Shown here: in pieces, positions 60,673-64,000 of the stretch
Layout of the letters: each line of letters opens with the position of its first letter
How positions within the stretch are numbered: the stretch's first letter is position 1
NCBI GenBank assembly: GCA_022453515.1
Contig: JAJNNY010000018.1
Coordinates: 496,001-560,000 of the forward strand
Source of the DNA: Astrocystis sublimbata
Taxonomy: Eukaryota; Ascomycota; Sordariomycetes; Xylariales; Xylariaceae
DNA: 64,000 nt
Reading direction: 5' to 3'
Position numbers and translations under genes: made by a program
The notes under the pieces: generated by a model
The model's database searches: none
Seen by the model: the letters and a program-made list of their open reading frames with translations, nothing else
What the model was told of the DNA's origin: nothing

Positions 60673-62506
60673 TCAGGCGTTTAGAGTCAAAGCGTAAAAG
60701 CCATCCTGCCCAAGATTAGCAGGTGACACATGTAGGCAGAGTGAGGTGCTGCTGACAGTTGTATAGGACGCAGTTACAGCGCTCCTCGCCCGGGCAAGCA
60801 AAACCTCGAAAATGATCAACGCAAGCAACCATATCTGAAGACTGGCTCCATGAGAGAATGCCAGCATGGTAATCTTCATGTTCGAAATAAGGAGTATCGT
60901 CAACAACACAGAGGTGGCTAATCTGAGTCGTCCCAGTAGGGAGAACAGCAAACATCTGTCTGACTTCGAATGGGACGGTAGGCTGAGGCGAGGATCGCAG
61001 GGGGTGCATTTGCGCCAGCGATCTCGTATCGATGATATTAGCCAGCTTGTAGGGCAACGGCGACGGACGAGAGCGGCCCAGTCGCGACGACAGCTGCCGC
61101 CATCTTGCGGCTCTCTCTGGCCATCTGCATCTTCGTCACTATCGCCGACTTCATCGATATTATCGCCTATTTTGTCACTGACGTCGGGCCCGGCGGCGCC
61201 GTGCTCGCGGTAGCCTGTGTTGCCGGTATAAGAGCTATATGGAGGGTAAGAGTGTTCGGTGTTGCACGAGGGCGGCGTATTCGCATTCCACGAAGGACTG
61301 AACCAGGAGGATCTGCTACCCGACGCTTCCGACATCGCGATTCTCGAGGGCAGAGTGCGAGATGAGGTTTTCGGGATACCGAAAAGAAACTTTTGCCAGT
61401 CGTTGGGATGGCATTTCTCTGGTTCTTTACACGCCCGTTCTGCATCCCATCGTGGGCTGGCTGCATCACATCTCAAACAAATAGAGCGGCGGGCATTCGG
61501 GCCCAGGTCAAAGGGGCGATGTTTAGCAGTAAAATGCTCTTGGAGTCCCTCGTAGGTGCCGGTCCACGTGCATTCGCCAATCGAGGCCAAGGACCTAGTA
61601 TCTTCCGTCGAGTGCTGGTATTCGCACACCCAACGACTGCCATAATATGGCATCGAGCTGCCGATTGCAAATTCCGTCGGCCTGACAGGTGGTAGGGCCA
61701 GATAATCTCGCGTTTCATGGGGGGCCGTCACAATCGCGCTGACCGATGCTTCGGACTGGATGTTAAATTCGAGCGCTGGGCGAAGGTTTGGACGTAATAC
61801 ATAGTCACTATTATCGGTCAGGTCGAACAAGTCGAAGTTTTGGTACTGGGTAATGGCAGCCGTGACAGCGCCGCCCGCACCGAACGTCCCAATATCGCCG
61901 TATGGTGTTTCCGATGGATCCGGGGACGGTCTCGCCCTCTGCCCTTCATTGTTAAGACGGTAGCCCTCTTCCAACTTAGAGAAGTCGTGGCAATTGCACT
62001 ACGTCTTGTGAGCAAGGAAGTTTTGTTGGGCTCGACCTTGCATATGATGCAAGACTTACGGATGTTTTTTTTGATCGGTGAAAGTCACAGATGAGTTTAA
62101 ATCTTCGTTTAAACGCGGTTTCGAGTCGGGTTTTGCTATCTAGTGGGCCCGTCCTCCTACCCCGAGGCGGCCTCGTCCTTCCTGACTCCCTCGCCTGGTC
62201 AGGAGGAAGTGTGTTTTCGTCACCTCCATGTGAGTATACCGTGCCAGGGCTGGGTACGCTATCGCTTGTTGTACTTCGCGACATAGGATGTGCGCTAGAC
62301 GGCTCCAGGCTGTTGTTGGCTTGGACATGGGATTCGAGGCGCTCTATGTCCATCTCACGTCGCTTGGTATTGTAAAACAGCTGGTAATCGGGCTTGGGCT
62401 CGATTGTGATGGTCCTCTGACCGCCACTCTGGGAGCTGCGCGTAGACGTCCTGTAAGTGAGAGGCGGGGCTAGAGAGCCCTCTCCGTGCCAGTTGGGAGT
62501 AGTCAT
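60673..62506 (-). CDS. C2H2-like zinc-finger protein with two C-terminal membrane segments
   Basis: Two exons on the minus strand, 62506-62060 and 61974-60673, are joined by an 85-base phase-0 intron (TCC|gtaagt to ctaag). They give 582 residues. The ATG at 62506 is the first in frame; an upstream TTG was not used. The N-terminal 260 residues look disordered. Residues 266-301 resemble a divergent C2H2 finger (Cys266, Cys284, His296, His301), followed by a second Cys cluster (315, 318, 331, 337). Residues about 410-440 are very acidic (DNIDEVGDSDEDADGQ). Near the C-terminus two hydrophobic segments (about 499-518 and 528-544) could span a membrane. I do not recognise a named family. The acceptor ctaag is weak, so the exon junction and the C-terminal exon need transcript support. 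Confidence 0.62.
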
Positions 62507-63458
62507 ATTGTTCGAAAGATCAACCAAGAACTATAAGGACCGTCCAATAATGATAGGTAAGTAGATATGAAACGTTCCTGAAGTTGAGTTATCGATGCCT
62601 GAGACCAAGGGATTAGAACCTGCCACACACACACAGCCTTCCCTGTCAGACTGATCGGGTATGTTCTCAGCCCTAAAGTATACCTAGGCCGAGCGAAAGG
62701 ATAAGCTGATAACTTGTTCCCGACAAACCGCCTGAGCACGCAGAGTCGAGTTCGGGAGGGGCTAGTAAGGTACTATTCATACGCAAAAGAAAGAGAGCAT
62801 GGGCAATACACAATGGGGGCGAAACTTTCACTTAAGACCTTCTGCCGAGGGATGACTGCGCCCAGATAAGTTGAGGCTGACAGGGCGGCCATATGCAGGA
62901 AAGCTTCGAGGTTGCCTTACGCGGTAGAGCGCGGGCGCATGAGTGGGACACATGATGCTCTGGTTCATCCCTACTCCGAGACAGTAGCGGTCGTCCATCT
63001 ACACAATAACTCACCTCAAAAAGACAGCCACGCAGCTGCTTGCTGAGGCCCTGCGAAAACACATATCTTGGGCATGCAAATAAGTAAAGCTTATGTTGTC
63101 GAAAAGGATGGGCAATTGGGGCGTATCTAGCAACTGCCTTCCTTCTAGAGAGGATGCATTGCGGATTTACCGGAGAGCTTCCCCATGTGGGGAATTCTGC
63201 TGCAGGCTGTGTGTAGTAGGTAGGTAAGTGTAGAGCCGAGTGATGTTTTGGGTGAATATTGTACTCCCCTCCAGGCTCTGTCTCGTCTGTTGGCAATTGG
63301 TACGGTAAGCTTACGAAGGCAGTTTATGTACTCTGGCAAATGAGTTACTCAAGTACCTGATGTAGGTACACAGTCAGATGTCGATGCCTCAAGAATGTTG
63401 TGTATTTCTGAACTTGAAGTCGTACAGAGTTACAGCGCCTGACAATCTAGGGGGAAAG
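62507..63458. other. Intergenic stretch, promoter side of the C2H2-like gene
   Basis: No supportable gene. The minus-strand frame 62832-63296 (154 codons) has no recognised domain. Confidence 0.5.
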
Positions 63459-63466
63459 GGTATTGA

Positions 63467-63548
63467 CAGAGGCCACCTCAAATAAAACACACACAGACCC
63501 CACACTATCTAAGAATTGGTATGTGGTTTTTGTTTGAGGTGGCCTCTG
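63467..63548. mobile_element. Miniature inverted-repeat element, hAT-like (82 bases)
   Basis: Perfect 16-bp terminal inverted repeats, CAGAGGCCACCTCAAA (63467-63482) and its complement (63533-63548), enclose only 50 bases. The direct repeat GTATTGA flanks them at 63460-63466 and 63549-63555. It extends to 8 bp (GGTATTGA) if the last G of the right end is counted in the duplication. CAG-initial termini with an 8-bp duplication are typical of hAT transposons. There is no coding capacity, so it would be a non-autonomous MITE mobilised by a transposase elsewhere. Confidence 0.8.
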
Positions 63549-63555
63549 GTATTGA

Positions 63556-64000
63556 GCTTAACTTAGTGATGAATGGGTCCATGTGTTTAAGACCGGTGGT
63601 ATAGGCGTGGAAGCGTGGATGGTTCGATAAGTTCACCTCTGAACTGCCATTCGAGCCATCCGGGGCCATTCTTCCAACCTACCTACCTAGTCCATAGGTC
63701 GTAGTACTATTATGTAGTATACATGCCTCAAGTGCGTCATCTCTTGGCCCCCAACTTACCCAACCCCACCGCCGAGAAGTTGCTGTGCAGTCACCCTTGC
63801 TCCTCGGCAAAGCCGAACCGAAAATGCGAGTCGAGCTTTTGCGCATAGGCATGATAGGTCGACAACGTCGGATTCAAGTCGCAGTGGGCACAAGGAAGGG
63901 TACGTTAAGCAAATAGTGCAAATGGTAAGTCATATCGCAGCATGGGTGACGGTGCGCAGGAGCGGACAAGCATGGAACAAAGTATAATTTCTTCCTAGGT
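63556..64000. other. Right end of window, no gene seen
   Basis: Nothing recognisable except a TACCTACCTA cluster near 63679-63690. A gene could begin beyond the window. Confidence 0.5.

Noticed and set aside
63679..63690. TACCTACC runs considered as telomeric repeats
   Set aside because: No TTAGGG/CCCTAA arrays are present, and the motif is scattered across the window.

Overview
The window looks like nuclear DNA of a filamentous ascomycete (Pezizomycotina, most likely a Sordariomycete). I infer this from short introns (51 to 176 bases) with GTAAGT/GTACGT-type donors, CTAAC/CTGAC branch-like sites and YAG acceptors, from a Zn2Cys6 regulator, and from an ASH1-type SET protein and a Tad2 with Pezizomycotina-like architecture. 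No bacterial operon structure, rRNA, convincing tRNA or CRISPR array was found. I cannot name the species.

Layout. Positions 1-18590 form a long stretch without a supportable gene. It holds many simple repeats, scattered TACCTA/TAGGTA motifs and a very AT-rich island near 5281-5580. A Zn2Cys6 transcription factor lies on the plus strand (18591-20118). A second gene-poor stretch (20119-26329) holds a candidate solo LTR (23403-23917). An F-box/leucine-rich protein follows on the minus strand (26330-27960), then another gene-poor stretch to about 35.5 kb. From 35.5 to 62.5 kb the window is denser, and every gene is on the minus strand: a VHS-GAT trafficking adaptor (35487-37403), an ASH1-type H3K36 methyltransferase (40549-43205), the tRNA adenosine deaminase catalytic subunit Tad2 with a very long N-terminal extension (48782-51028), a metallo-beta-lactamase-fold hydrolase with a polyglutamine insert (53656-55014), a half-zinc-cluster protein with a C-terminal hydrophobic hairpin (55809-58319), and a C2H2-like protein with two C-terminal membrane segments (60673-62506). 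A solo LTR with a perfect 5-bp target duplication (53009-53222) and a tiny hAT-like MITE with 16-bp terminal inverted repeats (63467-63548) mark transposon activity.

The genes are mostly unrelated housekeeping and regulatory functions (transcription, chromatin, tRNA modification, vesicle sorting, ubiquitin ligation) and do not form an obvious biosynthetic or defence cluster. The points most worth following are the Tad2 extension, the two neighbouring zinc-finger-like proteins with membrane segments, and the small mobile elements. Exon junctions were worked out by hand from reading frames and splice signals. No database or alignment was consulted.
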